Below, one piece after another: positions 8,863-17,917 of a stretch of 51,793 nucleotides of DNA. Within the stretch, counting starts at the first letter, position 1. Each line of letters opens with the position of its first letter. The notes beneath the pieces were generated by a model. That model was given only the letters and a program-made list of their open reading frames with translations. It was not told where the DNA came from and did not search any database. This DNA comes from an uncultured Saprospiraceae bacterium (GTDB taxonomy: Bacteria > Bacteroidota > Bacteroidia > Chitinophagales > Saprospiraceae). The DNA lies in contig CALISO010000062.1 in NCBI GenBank assembly GCA_938041445.1, forward strand, positions 1 to 51,793. Reading direction: 5' to 3'. A program made the translations under genes and the position numbers.

Positions 8863-9375
8863 ATGATTCGGCAAAGATACATTTTCATCTTACTCTGCTT
8901 AAGTGTTGTCTACTCACTGGCTACCATAAGTTGTAATAATGGACCAAACATTCCAGATACCCCAAGTCTCACCTATACAGGGATGGATAAGGATACAATA
9001 AGACAAAGTATTGGTACAGATGAGTCATTCGTTATTTCACTGAGAATTGAAGATGGTGATGGTGATATTGGAAATGAAGGCGATTCATTATTCAATCTAT
9101 TTATCATTGACTCTAGGACTGGGCAAGATTATGATCAACCTGTACAGATACCAACATTACCAGAAGGACTTTCACAAAATGGTGTGATCATCGATGCTGA
9201 ATTAAGGCTCTTTGCGACTTGTTGTATCTTTCCTGATGGAACTTTTCCCTGTGAGACATCTGACGATTTTCTTTTAGATAGCCTACAACTCAATATTACA
9301 ATACAAGACAGAGCTGGGAATATGAGTAATACTGTTACATCAGACTTCCTTTACATTCGTTGCGACGAAATATAA
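8863..9375 (+). CDS. Hypothetical lipoprotein
   Basis: 170 residues with an N-terminal hydrophobic signal ending ATISC (Cys24), a plausible lipoprotein site followed by NNGP. The mature part is acidic and contains an EDGDGDIGNEGDSL stretch (about residues 62-75) seen in many small Bacteroidota lipoproteins, followed by a predicted beta-sandwich-like segment and four cysteines (CC, C, C near the end). Function is unknown. The ypdA-like gene starts 17 bp downstream on the same strand, so the two are probably co-transcribed. A near-match promoter TAATTTAG sits just upstream of the start. Confidence 0.7.
   Translation: MIRQRYIFILLCLSVVYSLATISCNNGPNIPDTPSLTYTGMDKDTIRQSIGTDESFVISLRIEDGDGDIGNEGDSLFNLFIIDSRTGQDYDQPVQIPTLPEGLSQNGVIIDAELRLFATCCIFPDGTFPCETSDDFLLDSLQLNITIQDRAGNMSNTVTSDFLYIRCDEI
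8872..8879 (-). promoter_or_regulatory. -7 promoter box of the LuxE-like gene
   Basis: TATCTTTG on the minus strand matches TAnnTTTG and gives a leader of about 33 nt. It lies inside the first codons of the divergent lipoprotein gene at 8863, so the two transcription units overlap at their 5' ends. Confidence 0.55.
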
Positions 9376-9392
9376 CAATCATTCCTTCTGAT

Positions 9393-10388
9393 ATGGAACA
9401 CTACTACGATCTCATCATCATCGGAGCTGGACCGAGCGGCATCAACTGTGGTATCGAAGCTAGTAAGAAAGGACTCAAATATTGTATCCTTGAACAAGGA
9501 GTTTTAGTCAATTCGCTATTTAACTTTCCGACGAATATGACGTTCTTTTCAACAAGTGTCAAACTAGAGATTGGTGATATTCCATTCATCTCCCACACTG
9601 AAAAGCCTACAAGAAAGGAAGCACTAGAATATTATAGGAGAATTACGGAAACCTACAATCTAAATATCCACTACAACACCCGTGTTAATGAGATGATTGC
9701 TGCAAAGTCTGAGACCTACATAATTCACACAAGCAGAGATTCTTATCACAGTTCTAATGTAGTCGTTGCGACAGGATTCTATGGAAAGCCTAGAATGCTG
9801 AATGTACCTGGAGAAGATCTTTCTAAAGTCAAACATTACTATGACGAAGCGCATCCATATATCGGTAGAAATATTCTTGTCGTCGGAGCTGCTAACTCAG
9901 CCTGTGATGTGGCGCTAGAGACCTGGCAAAAAGGAGCCAATGTAACAATGTTAGTCAGAGGATCAGAACTTAATGAAAGAGTAAAATATTGGATCCTACC
10001 TAATATCCAGAACCGAATTGAGGAAGGTTCTATTCCATGCTATTACAATAGTAAGTTGGTAAAAATCTCAGAACGTGAAGTCATCTTAGACACTCCAGAA
10101 GGACAGGTCACTTTACCGAATGACTATGTCTTAGCAATGACAGGATATACACCAGATTATGAATTACTTCACAAGCTCAAAGTCAGTATTGGCGAAGATG
10201 AATATATGACTCCAATATACAATGAAGAAACTCTAGAATCTAGTCTTCCAAATGTCTATCTCTCAGGGGTTGTCAATGGTGGGCTCAAAACGAATAGGTT
10301 CTTTATTGAAAATACGAGGGAACAAGCTAAATCGATAGTAAGTAGAATCACATCTATGCAACAGGCCAATATCAACTCAACTATGTAA
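9393..10388 (+). CDS. YpdA-like FAD/NADPH disulfide reductase (putative bacillithiol-system)
   Basis: 331 residues from the ATG at 9393; an upstream TTG at 9360 would overlap the lipoprotein gene and precede the FAD motif by too much. The FAD-binding GAGPSG is at residues 11-16 and the NADPH-binding VVGAANSACDVAL in the middle. FNFPTNMTFFSTSVKLEIGD is characteristic of YpdA, which recycles bacillithiol disulfide in Firmicutes. There is no thioredoxin-reductase CxxC. In S. aureus YpdA the active cysteine (Cys14) lies in GGGPCG; here that position is Ser15, but a cysteine occurs four residues later (NCG, Cys19). It overlaps the convergent glycosyltransferase by 8 bp. Confidence 0.78.
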   Translation: MEHYYDLIIIGAGPSGINCGIEASKKGLKYCILEQGVLVNSLFNFPTNMTFFSTSVKLEIGDIPFISHTEKPTRKEALEYYRRITETYNLNIHYNTRVNEMIAAKSETYIIHTSRDSYHSSNVVVATGFYGKPRMLNVPGEDLSKVKHYYDEAHPYIGRNILVVGAANSACDVALETWQKGANVTMLVRGSELNERVKYWILPNIQNRIEEGSIPCYYNSKLVKISEREVILDTPEGQVTLPNDYVLAMTGYTPDYELLHKLKVSIGEDEYMTPIYNEETLESSLPNVYLSGVVNGGLKTNRFFIENTREQAKSIVSRITSMQQANINSTM

Positions 10389-11697
10389 TGGACTTCTTGT
10401 CAACAATCATATTAAGCAATCCAGCAATCCTCTTTGTCAATCGTTTGATAGAGTATTGATCAATATTAGACTGGATATCAACAGCACCATCTCCGTTTGT
10501 AAAATTTGTGAATCTTTCTTGAATGACAGATTTTAGGTAATCAAAGTCGGCATATTCTGAAGCATTACCGCCTCTAGTCTCTCTGACAATATCAGCACTA
10601 TCTCCTTCAGAATCTCCGATGCATAGTATCGGTCTTCTGACAGCTAAATACTCAAACAACTTACCAGGTATGCGTCCTTTGGCATTAGCTTGTTTGTTAA
10701 GTAAGAGTAATAAGATGTGGCTATCTTTCATCATTTGCAGGGCATCTATTCTGTTAAGATTGCCTGGAATAATCACATAATCTTGGAGGTTATACTTATT
10801 GATACTTTCCTTAACAGAGTAATCAACTTGTCCAGGTAATTGTATCAGTAGCTTTTCAGCAAACGCTGGATTGTCTTTAATCAAACTTTCAATCGCAGCG
10901 AATAAGACTTTTGGATTTCTATCATAGCCTAATATCCCAAGATGAGAAATAACAAATTTGCCACAAGGTCTATGCCTCAAATCCTTATAATCATCTGCAT
11001 CAAATCCCCATTGCACGACATTGACATTATCAGCACCGATTTCTTCTAGTTCTTTCTTCCAAGTTGGGCTTACAATGGTCATCATATCAGCACTTTGGAA
11101 CGCTTGCTGTTCGTATCGCTTATGCTTTGCTAGACCCCAAGATGTTAGATTCAATAAACTGAAGTAATCAATCTGAGTCCAAGGATCTTGAAAATCAGCT
11201 AACCACGGAATTGCTGTAGCGTCTTTTACCAATGTAGCTATCCTTGTATTTGTGTGAGGAGGACCATTACTAAATATCGCATCGACTTGATTCTCTTCTA
11301 AATATTTCGTGAGATACTTGACAGAAGAATTGATCCACATACATCTTGCATCTGGGATAAAAAAGTTACTTCTGACCCATACTGACAGTTTGTGAGCGAA
11401 TCCAGCTTTCTCTTCTTTCGTATAGAATACATTGTTAACATTCGTGTCTTTGGGCTTCCCAGTAAGTTTTCGATAGATCTTATAAGGCTCCCATATTGGT
11501 TGTTTAAGGATTACGGTATCTGGATGGATATCCTTAAAGTTAGATTGATCAATAGATGGATAATCTGCATTATCAGCAGTATAGATAATGGGTTCCCAAC
11601 CAAACTCTCTCAGATACTTCGCGATCTTGAGACATCGCAGCACTCCTATACCTCCACAAGGTGGCCAATAGTATGATATGATGAGTACCTTTTTCAT
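10381..11697 (-). CDS. Glycosyltransferase, GT4 family-like
   Basis: 438 residues with a GT-B fold layout. The N-terminal domain opens with SYYWPPCGGIGVLRCLK, the usual acceptor-side glycine loop of GT4 enzymes. The C-terminal donor domain has GRIPGKLFEYLAVRRPIL, with the conserved glutamate region that binds the nucleotide sugar. It is the last gene of the five-gene surface-glycan operon. Its ATG overlaps the stop of the TagB/TagF-like gene (ATGA), indicating translational coupling. Donor and acceptor sugars cannot be read from sequence. Confidence 0.85.
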   Translation of the reverse strand: MKKVLIISYYWPPCGGIGVLRCLKIAKYLREFGWEPIIYTADNADYPSIDQSNFKDIHPDTVILKQPIWEPYKIYRKLTGKPKDTNVNNVFYTKEEKAGFAHKLSVWVRSNFFIPDARCMWINSSVKYLTKYLEENQVDAIFSNGPPHTNTRIATLVKDATAIPWLADFQDPWTQIDYFSLLNLTSWGLAKHKRYEQQAFQSADMMTIVSPTWKKELEEIGADNVNVVQWGFDADDYKDLRHRPCGKFVISHLGILGYDRNPKVLFAAIESLIKDNPAFAEKLLIQLPGQVDYSVKESINKYNLQDYVIIPGNLNRIDALQMMKDSHILLLLLNKQANAKGRIPGKLFEYLAVRRPILCIGDSEGDSADIVRETRGGNASEYADFDYLKSVIQERFTNFTNGDGAVDIQSNIDQYSIKRLTKRIAGLLNMIVDKKSIT

Positions 11698-12812
11698 CTT
11701 ATATTGCTAAGGTATTGAGTTATTGCATCTGCTGCTAGTTGAGATGCCTGTTGGTCAGTTTGGTAAAATATATCCTCGATAGATGACTTCTGAATCGATT
11801 CATAATGGTCACTATGTCGAACCATAGCATTATGTAGCTGTCCAATCATATTATCACTGGTTGACACCACGTCCCCTAAAGACCAAGAATGAAACTCAAA
11901 ATCACCTGATGACTGGGTATTGACATCAATGAATAAACATGTTCTTGGTTTAATCAACAAAAATTCCAAAGCTTGGCTACTCGCATCACCAAGATAGACA
12001 TCAGCTATCTTTAGGTATGTCATATCGTGACAAGCATTACTACCTAGATCGATATGAATATTATCAAACTGCTCATACCTCAATATTTGAGTCTTGATAG
12101 ATTGGTTACGAGTAGTCAATAAACTATGTGGTGCAAAAACTAAATTGTAACTCTGATCTTTCGAGAACTGATCGAGGATTGAGATCCCATGTTCGTAAAA
12201 CGAGGAGTAATCTTTAAGCCAATGTGGATTGTACAATACCACTGGCTTAGAATCAAAGAATGGAGAACTGTAATCTAATGTCGCACAAATCTCGTTCTTG
12301 ACATAACCAATTACCTCATAAGACACATTACTCAATTGATTCAATTCAGTCCTGAAAGATTCTTCTTTTTTACCAGCGAGTAGCAATAAATCAAATCCTG
12401 TAATCTTATCATCATATGAGTATGATCGATTTGCGACACCATGACCTGCAAAAATCAACTTAGTCCTATCCCCATTGACAAATCGCTTCAGTAACAAATC
12501 ATTGTAAAGTGAGCACACTATCCCATCAAATGAAGACAAATCTTTAGCATATCGTTGATATATGAAGTATCTAAACTGAAGTTTTATCTCAATGTAATGG
12601 GGCAAGGTGAAATGCCAAAAAGGACGAACAATCTTAATCCTTAATTTATCTAATTGAGATTCCTCTAAGATATCAAGTAGTACATTGTAATTTCGCTGTG
12701 TGCAGTATATATGAACTTCAACATTCAGATATTCATCCAATCGAGTAGCGATACTAATGGAGTGATAGATATTGTAAGGCTCATCAATGTACAAGAAGCA
12801 TATCTTCTGCAT
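11694..12812 (-). CDS. TagB/TagF-like CDP-glycerol glycerophosphotransferase-family protein
   Basis: 372 residues with a GT-B-like shape. The motifs YNPHW (about 195), FAPHSLL (about 230) and YLGDASSQALEFLL (about 288-301) resemble the PHP and DxSS(x)nEF motifs of the poly(glycerol phosphate) polymerase family (PF04464). Members transfer glycerol- or ribitol-phosphate, or act on related phosphodiester-containing glycans. It lies 10 bp after the methyltransferase gene and overlaps the GT4 gene by 4 bp. The LicD-like gene in the same operon supports a phosphorylated glycan. The match is to motifs only, so the exact reaction is open. Confidence 0.62.
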   Translation of the reverse strand: MQKICFLYIDEPYNIYHSISIATRLDEYLNVEVHIYCTQRNYNVLLDILEESQLDKLRIKIVRPFWHFTLPHYIEIKLQFRYFIYQRYAKDLSSFDGIVCSLYNDLLLKRFVNGDRTKLIFAGHGVANRSYSYDDKITGFDLLLLAGKKEESFRTELNQLSNVSYEVIGYVKNEICATLDYSSPFFDSKPVVLYNPHWLKDYSSFYEHGISILDQFSKDQSYNLVFAPHSLLTTRNQSIKTQILRYEQFDNIHIDLGSNACHDMTYLKIADVYLGDASSQALEFLLIKPRTCLFIDVNTQSSGDFEFHSWSLGDVVSTSDNMIGQLHNAMVRHSDHYESIQKSSIEDIFYQTDQQASQLAADAITQYLSNIR

Positions 12813-12822
12813 GGCAATTGCA

Positions 12823-13467
12823 CTATGATGAAGTAAGTCGTGATCCTTTCTGAAAAATCAATCTGATTACTTCTGGATCTTTTGTGTTATATCGAGCAAG
12901 TCCCTTCGATTGAATATTGTAAAGAACCTTGAATCCACAGTTGATTGCATTCTCTATCATTTCTTCCATTACAATGAACCTTCGATAGTGATCAGTGATA
13001 AACTGGTGATTGCCGATAGATTTACCCTTACCATATAGTTCATCGTTAGTAGATCTTACTTCAACAAAGAACAGACCTTCAGTCTTAAGTGAATCAAATG
13101 CATTTTGAAGAGTTCGCTTTTCGTCATCTACAGAAACAGAATGTAATGTAAATCGAGAATATACGTAATCATAAGCTTCAACCTTACGATAACTCGTAAA
13201 GTCAGCTGCCTCAAATACCATATTGAGGTCTTCCTTCTTTTCATTCAGAAATGCAATTTCTTCACCACATTGATCTAAGGCAGTTATTTGTATGTTGCGA
13301 TGCTCAATAAAGTAAAATGCATCTCTTGCATTGCCACATCCTAACTCCAGTAGATTTGTCCCCTCTTGAATAAACGGCAAAACAAATGTTCCAAACGGAC
13401 TTGGTGTATCAAAAAATCGATTCTTCGCGTAAAATGACTCCCAATAATTCTTCTCTTCTATTTCCAT
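12823..13467 (-). CDS. Class I SAM-dependent methyltransferase
   Basis: 214 residues. The SAM-binding motif I LLELGCGNARD is at about 39-49, followed by an acidic loop (ALDQCGEE) and a post-motif region typical of small TehB/UbiE-like methyltransferases. The substrate is unknown. Its place between the LicD-like and TagF-like genes, with gaps of 16 and 10 bp, suggests it methylates a sugar, an amino group or the terminus of the glycan made by this operon. Confidence 0.82.
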   Translation of the reverse strand: MEIEEKNYWESFYAKNRFFDTPSPFGTFVLPFIQEGTNLLELGCGNARDAFYFIEHRNIQITALDQCGEEIAFLNEKKEDLNMVFEAADFTSYRKVEAYDYVYSRFTLHSVSVDDEKRTLQNAFDSLKTEGLFFVEVRSTNDELYGKGKSIGNHQFITDHYRRFIVMEEMIENAINCGFKVLYNIQSKGLARYNTKDPEVIRLIFQKGSRLTSS

Positions 13468-13483
13468 TTCTCTATATCGTTAT

Positions 13484-14155
13484 CTACAAATAGATAACTT
13501 CTTTATTAATGATTTCTGAATTGTATGCATCACGTGGTGTATGCCATCCCTTCAAAGGTATTGCATATTCTTCACCATATGTGTCCTTAAGTCGACCAAT
13601 ATCATCCGCCGGAATTTGGAAATGGTGATTATGAAACACCACTTGCTTGAATCCTGAGTGACTCGTATTGATTTGTCTAATGATTCTTTCTTTATTCTCC
13701 TGCATAGCGAAGATATGACACCACATTTTAGATTTTACTTTGGTAAAATAGAATAAGTCAATAGCAACACCATTCAATACAAATGTTTCTTCTCTCTCTG
13801 TTTGATCAGCTGTTGTGAACCCATGTTTGTATTCAAAACCAGCGTCAATGAATGCATCCTTAATTATAGGATTGTAATCATCAATAAATACTCCCAAGTC
13901 TAAGTCAAAGTCGTGTTTAATCAACTCTCCATCTCTCACTATCCCTAGAAGCGTACCAAACTCTAACCAGTGAAACACTTTAATATCATTTAGAATCTTG
14001 GATGCCTCAACCAGAACCTCAGCCCCATTAGTGTTAAAATTTTTGTTGACATGATTGAACTTGACCTTCTCTAATATCGGTTGATATAGAGGTCTCAACT
14101 GATCCTTAAAAGGAATAAAAGATGTTGCTTTTTTGAGTTTTTCGAATATATCCAT
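13484..14155 (-). CDS. LicD/fukutin-like nucleotidyltransferase-fold phosphotransferase
   Basis: About 223 residues. The core WLEFGTLLGIVRDGELIKHDFDLDLGV region, with GTLLG and metal-binding DxDxD, matches the LicD family, which transfers phosphocholine or other phospho-alcohols from CDP-activated donors to glycans. The ATG at 14155 lies 2 nt after the stop of the dehydrogenase gene; a TTG at 14170 would overlap it. I see no licA, licB or licC genes for choline uptake and activation here, so the transferred group need not be choline. It probably decorates a surface polysaccharide or LPS. Confidence 0.8.
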   Translation of the reverse strand: MDIFEKLKKATSFIPFKDQLRPLYQPILEKVKFNHVNKNFNTNGAEVLVEASKILNDIKVFHWLEFGTLLGIVRDGELIKHDFDLDLGVFIDDYNPIIKDAFIDAGFEYKHGFTTADQTEREETFVLNGVAIDLFYFTKVKSKMWCHIFAMQENKERIIRQINTSHSGFKQVVFHNHHFQIPADDIGRLKDTYGEEYAIPLKGWHTPRDAYNSEIINKEVIYL

Positions 14156-14157
14156 AA

Positions 14158-15444
14158 CTACAATGACCAATAATGTTTAGCATATGATTCATTGTAGATA
14201 TTCTTGACATCTATCAGTATTGCATCTTCATTCAATATACCCTTAAAAAAATCAGAATGATAACTCAGAAACTCAGTATGCTTTACGGCTGCAATCACAC
14301 AGTCGTATTCTGTACCAATCGTATCTATAGTTTCTAACTGATTGTGTTGCTTTAATGCACTTTCATCAACGATCTGATCAAAGATTTCGACCTTCACATT
14401 ATAGTTAGTCAGTTCTTGAACAACATCGACGACTTTACTATTCCTTACATCACTGACATTCTCCTTGAATGTTATACCTAGCACTAACACCTTTGCTTGA
14501 TCAGTACCAATCTGATGCACTTTGAAGTGGCTCAATATTTTCTTCACTACGTGCTTAGACAAATTATCATTGACTTTCCGCCCAGCTAAAATGATTTCTG
14601 GTCGATATCCTAATGATTCTGACTTATGTGTCAAATAGTATGGATCTACACCAATACAGTGACCACCTACTAAGCCAGGATAAAATTTAAGGAAATTCCA
14701 CTTAGTCCCAGCAGCTTCCAAAACATCTTGTGTCTTTATGTCCATTAAATCAAATATGATGGACAGCTCATTCATAAAGGCAATGTTCAAATCTCGTTGT
14801 GTATTCTCAATAATTTTAGCCGCTTCGGCAACCTTGATACTAGTCGCTTTATGGACTCCAGCCTCTATAATTGACTCGTACAATTGAGTAACAAAATCTA
14901 ATGTATTATCTGAATCACCTGATACTATTTTGATCGTATTCGTCAAGGTATGTACTCGGTCGCCTGGGTTAATCCTTTCTGGGGAATAAGCAATATGAAA
15001 TTGTTCAGGATATAATAATTTAGAATGCTTTTTTAATGTCGTGAGGCAATCTTCTTCTGTACATCCTGGAAAGACCGTGGATTCATAGATAATATAACTA
15101 TCGACCTCCATATACTTAGCTACCAACTCAGATGCACTGATGAGGGGCCTTAGGTCTGGTGATTTCAATTTGGTAATCGGAGTAGCAACGGCGATAATCC
15201 ATACTCCTACCTCTATTAAGTCTTCTGGATCACTAGTAAACTTAACATCAACTCCTTCAAACTGAGAAGGATCAATTTCGTTTCTTGGATCAACATTAGA
15301 GTTAAGTGTATTGATTAGCTGTTCATTAATATCAAATCCTATTGTCGAATAATGCTTAGCAAACTCAAGTATCAGCGGAAGTCCTACATAGCCCATACCG
15401 ACTACACATATATTCCGCGATTTATCTTGAAGTTTCTCTATCAT
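14158..15444 (-). CDS. Nucleotide-sugar 6-dehydrogenase (TviB/WbpO/UDP-HexNAc type)
   Basis: 428 residues. The NAD-binding VVGMGYVGLP is at 14-23 and the catalytic cysteine is Cys263 in GLVGGHCIGVDPYYLTHK, a form typical of UDP-N-acetyl-hexosamine dehydrogenases (TviB/WbpO) rather than UDP-glucose dehydrogenase. It oxidises C6 of a UDP-sugar to a carboxylate in two NAD-dependent steps, giving a uronic acid for capsule or LPS. It is the first gene of the five-gene glycan operon and has a -7 box 29 bp upstream. The exact sugar is inferred; no partner epimerase is in the window. Confidence 0.88.
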   Translation of the reverse strand: MIEKLQDKSRNICVVGMGYVGLPLILEFAKHYSTIGFDINEQLINTLNSNVDPRNEIDPSQFEGVDVKFTSDPEDLIEVGVWIIAVATPITKLKSPDLRPLISASELVAKYMEVDSYIIYESTVFPGCTEEDCLTTLKKHSKLLYPEQFHIAYSPERINPGDRVHTLTNTIKIVSGDSDNTLDFVTQLYESIIEAGVHKATSIKVAEAAKIIENTQRDLNIAFMNELSIIFDLMDIKTQDVLEAAGTKWNFLKFYPGLVGGHCIGVDPYYLTHKSESLGYRPEIILAGRKVNDNLSKHVVKKILSHFKVHQIGTDQAKVLVLGITFKENVSDVRNSKVVDVVQELTNYNVKVEIFDQIVDESALKQHNQLETIDTIGTEYDCVIAAVKHTEFLSYHSDFFKGILNEDAILIDVKNIYNESYAKHYWSL

Positions 15445-15472
15445 TGAACACTTGATTTTCCTAAATCTCTAT

Positions 15473-15480
15473 CAAAAGTA
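15473..15480 (-). promoter_or_regulatory. -7 promoter box of the surface-glycan operon
   Basis: TACTTTTG on the minus strand matches TAnnTTTG and predicts a leader of about 23 nt for the dehydrogenase gene. No internal promoter of this type was seen in front of the four downstream genes. Confidence 0.6.
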
Positions 15481-15538
15481 CTGATGTCAAGCATCATTCT
15501 ATTGATTATTACCATAATTAATAAATCAGCTATTGAAT

Positions 15539-15916
15539 CTATAACGACACTTCAGTTTCAGCTTCTTGATTATGAGCCAAAGGCTTGCCCTTATCATCTA
15601 CATTCACAAAGACAATCTTGTCAATTTTAATAATAGTTTGCTTGGAAAAAATATTTCTTACTTCGCACGAAAACGTTAGTGACGACCTACCAAATTTGAT
15701 AAATTCTATACCAATCTCTATGACATCTGCTTGTTTTGCAGTACTGACAAAGTCAATCTCAGAGATAAACTTTGTCACAACAGTTGTGCTATTAAGTTTA
15801 GTCATTGCATAGATGCCGGCTTCTTCATCTATCCACTTCAATAGTATGCCTCCAAATAGTGTGTTATTGGCATTAAGGTCACTTGGTTTAATCAATCTTC
15901 TGCTATAATACTTCAT
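15539..15916 (-). CDS. Acyl-CoA thioesterase, hotdog fold (YciA/BFIT-like)
   Basis: 125 residues, the size of one hotdog domain. LNANNTLFGGILLKWIDEEAG (about residues 15-35), with the conserved Asn/Gly loop and acidic residues in WIDE, is characteristic of YciA-type acyl-CoA thioesterases, which hydrolyse acyl-CoA in the cytoplasm. It is a single gene with a promoter showing both -7 and -33 elements. The physiological acyl-CoA is unknown. Confidence 0.85.
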   Translation of the reverse strand: MKYYSRRLIKPSDLNANNTLFGGILLKWIDEEAGIYAMTKLNSTTVVTKFISEIDFVSTAKQADVIEIGIEFIKFGRSSLTFSCEVRNIFSKQTIIKIDKIVFVNVDDKGKPLAHNQEAETEVSL

Positions 15917-15946
15917 ACTTAGGATCTATTTTTTGCATTCCTAATG

Positions 15947-15975
15947 CAAAAGTAAGCTATTCAAGTTCAGGACAA
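15947..15975 (-). promoter_or_regulatory. -33/-7 promoter of the thioesterase gene
   Basis: On the minus strand ATTG (TTG at 15975-15973) is followed after 18 nt by TACTTTTG (15954-15947). This fits the TTTG-N17-23-TAnnTTTG pattern of Bacteroidota sigma-70-type promoters. Confidence 0.6.
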
Positions 15976-16044
15976 TTTCAAATACTAAAACATAATGTTG
16001 AATTGTCTACATTTATGTTAATTACCTATTCTGAATGTAGATAT

Positions 16045-16536
16045 ATGACAACATCGCAAGTATACTTTGTGTTTGGGGTTTCTGGTAGTGGAAAGACCAC
16101 AATTGGAAAGAGGTTAGCGAAGTCGATCAATATCCCATTCTATGATGCTGACGACTATCATCCAAGGTCAAATATTGAAAAAATGTCATCTGGCGAGCCA
16201 CTAAATGACTTAGATAGACAACCGTGGTTGAAGACAGTTAATGAAGTTGCTAAGAAGAGTCTTGATACAGGTGGAGGCGTATTTGCATGTAGTGCTCTAA
16301 AAGAAAAGTATCGAAGTACACTTTCAAATGGAATTGAGGAGAATACTAAATGGATTTTATTAAAAGGTGATTATCAAACGATATTATCAAGGATGCGAAC
16401 TAGAGAGCATTTTATGCCAGTCGAATTACTGACATCACAGTTTGACACCCTTGAAGAACCACAATATGGAATCACTATTGACATTAAGGATTCAATAGAG
16501 AAGATTGTCGAAGGTATAATTAACCAGACTATATGA
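16045..16536 (+). CDS. gntK: Gluconokinase
   Basis: 163 residues from the ATG at 16045, which fits the family length; ATG 16015 and TTG 16003 lie upstream but add poor extra sequence. The P-loop GVSGSGKTT is at 11-19, followed by YDADDYHP, where the aspartates bind gluconate/Mg, and later CSALKEKYR. It phosphorylates D-gluconate to 6-phosphogluconate. Its TGA overlaps the ATG of the gntP gene, so uptake and phosphorylation are translationally coupled. No GntR regulator is adjacent. Confidence 0.92.
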   Translation: MTTSQVYFVFGVSGSGKTTIGKRLAKSINIPFYDADDYHPRSNIEKMSSGEPLNDLDRQPWLKTVNEVAKKSLDTGGGVFACSALKEKYRSTLSNGIEENTKWILLKGDYQTILSRMRTREHFMPVELLTSQFDTLEEPQYGITIDIKDSIEKIVEGIINQTI

Positions 16537-17888
16537 CACCTGCATTCATCATACTTGCAATACTTGCAGGCATTAGCATCCTATTGTTCCTTATATTGGT
16601 TCTGAAGATACATGCCTTTATTGCGTTACTCATCAGTAGTATTCTTGTAGGTCTGCTTGCAGGATTATCACCAGTAGAGATGATGGAAACTGTAAAGAAA
16701 GGTATGTCCAGTACTCTAGGATTTGTAGCAACTGTTGTTGGTCTCGGTGCAATATTTGGAGGTATACTTGAGCATTCAGGTGGTGCCAAGGCGATAACTA
16801 ATCGCTTACTCTCCGTTTTTGGGGATAGAAATGCTCCGATTGCAATGGTTATTGCAGGATTCATAATCGCCATACCAGTATTCTTTGATGTAGCTTTCAT
16901 CATACTCGTACCCCTAGTCTATTCATTACAAAAGAAGACTGGGAAGTCTCTCCTACTCTATGCCATTCCCTTACTAGCTGGGTTAGCAATTACACATGCA
17001 TACATTCCACCTACACCTGGCCCCATTGCAGTAGCCGACCTAGTTGGTGCAAAACTGGGTAATGTAATTATGCTAGGGTTTATCGTAGGCATTCCAACAG
17101 CTCTGTTCAGTGGGTTAATGTTTGGAAGGTACATCGCAAGCCGCATACATTTAGATGCTCCAAATGCAACTAATTCAGCTGAAAATAATAGACTAAATGA
17201 TGAATCAGAGCTTCCACCCTTCAGTATTATCTTGTTCATCATTACGACACCAATCGTGTTTATTTTATTGAGTACAATGACAGATAGTGGATTAGTACCT
17301 CTTGACAAGAGTGGTCGACTATTTAGTATTATCCAATTGATAGGTCACCCATTTACAGCATTAATCATTGCAAATATCTTAGCCTGGGGTATACTCGGTA
17401 TTACACGTGGATTCACTAGAGATCAATTGCTCAAGATAAGTTCTGACTCTTTAAAACCTGCAGGTACAATCATCTTACTTACAGGGGCTGGAGGAGTTTT
17501 CAAGCAAGTACTCGTTGATTCCGAAATCGGAGAACAATTGGCAGTAATGATTAGCGACTCGGGAATCCCAATCCTATTATTTGCATTTCTAGCAGCTGTA
17601 ATAGTTAGAGTCCTACAAGGTTCCGCTACTGTTGCAATGATAACGGCAGCAGGAATCGTCTCTACAATTATGTCTCCCGAAATGACGAATTTACAAGCAG
17701 CGGCAATCGTTATCGCTATTGCAAGTGGCGCTTCTACACTGTCCCACTTTAATGATAGTGGTTACTGGCTCATCAAAGAGTATTTAGGTATGACTGATAC
17801 TCAGACCTTGAGATCTTGGACAACGATGACAGTCATTCTTTCACTGACTGGTTTTATGTCTGTTTCCGTAATCTATATGTTTTTGTAG
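16533..17888 (+). CDS. gntP: Gluconate:H+ symporter, GntP family
   Basis: 451 residues, 12-14 hydrophobic segments, normal length for GntP permeases. Typical segments include FDVAFIILVPLVYSL, HAYIPPTPGPIAVADL and GSATVAMITAAGI, all strongly conserved in the family. It imports gluconate, or a related sugar acid, across the inner membrane for GntK. The 4-bp overlap with gntK indicates one operon. Without transport data, other sugar acids remain possible. Confidence 0.9.
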   Translation: MTPAFIILAILAGISILLFLILVLKIHAFIALLISSILVGLLAGLSPVEMMETVKKGMSSTLGFVATVVGLGAIFGGILEHSGGAKAITNRLLSVFGDRNAPIAMVIAGFIIAIPVFFDVAFIILVPLVYSLQKKTGKSLLLYAIPLLAGLAITHAYIPPTPGPIAVADLVGAKLGNVIMLGFIVGIPTALFSGLMFGRYIASRIHLDAPNATNSAENNRLNDESELPPFSIILFIITTPIVFILLSTMTDSGLVPLDKSGRLFSIIQLIGHPFTALIIANILAWGILGITRGFTRDQLLKISSDSLKPAGTIILLTGAGGVFKQVLVDSEIGEQLAVMISDSGIPILLFAFLAAVIVRVLQGSATVAMITAAGIVSTIMSPEMTNLQAAAIVIAIASGASTLSHFNDSGYWLIKEYLGMTDTQTLRSWTTMTVILSLTGFMSVSVIYMFL

Positions 17889-17917
17889 ATAAGCCACTCT
17901 GGCTACTTCAGTGAAAA

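Noticed and set aside
16003-16044. N-terminal extension of gluconokinase from a TTG or an ATG at 16015
   Set aside because: The added residues do not match the family; the ATG at 16045 puts the P-loop at the usual place.
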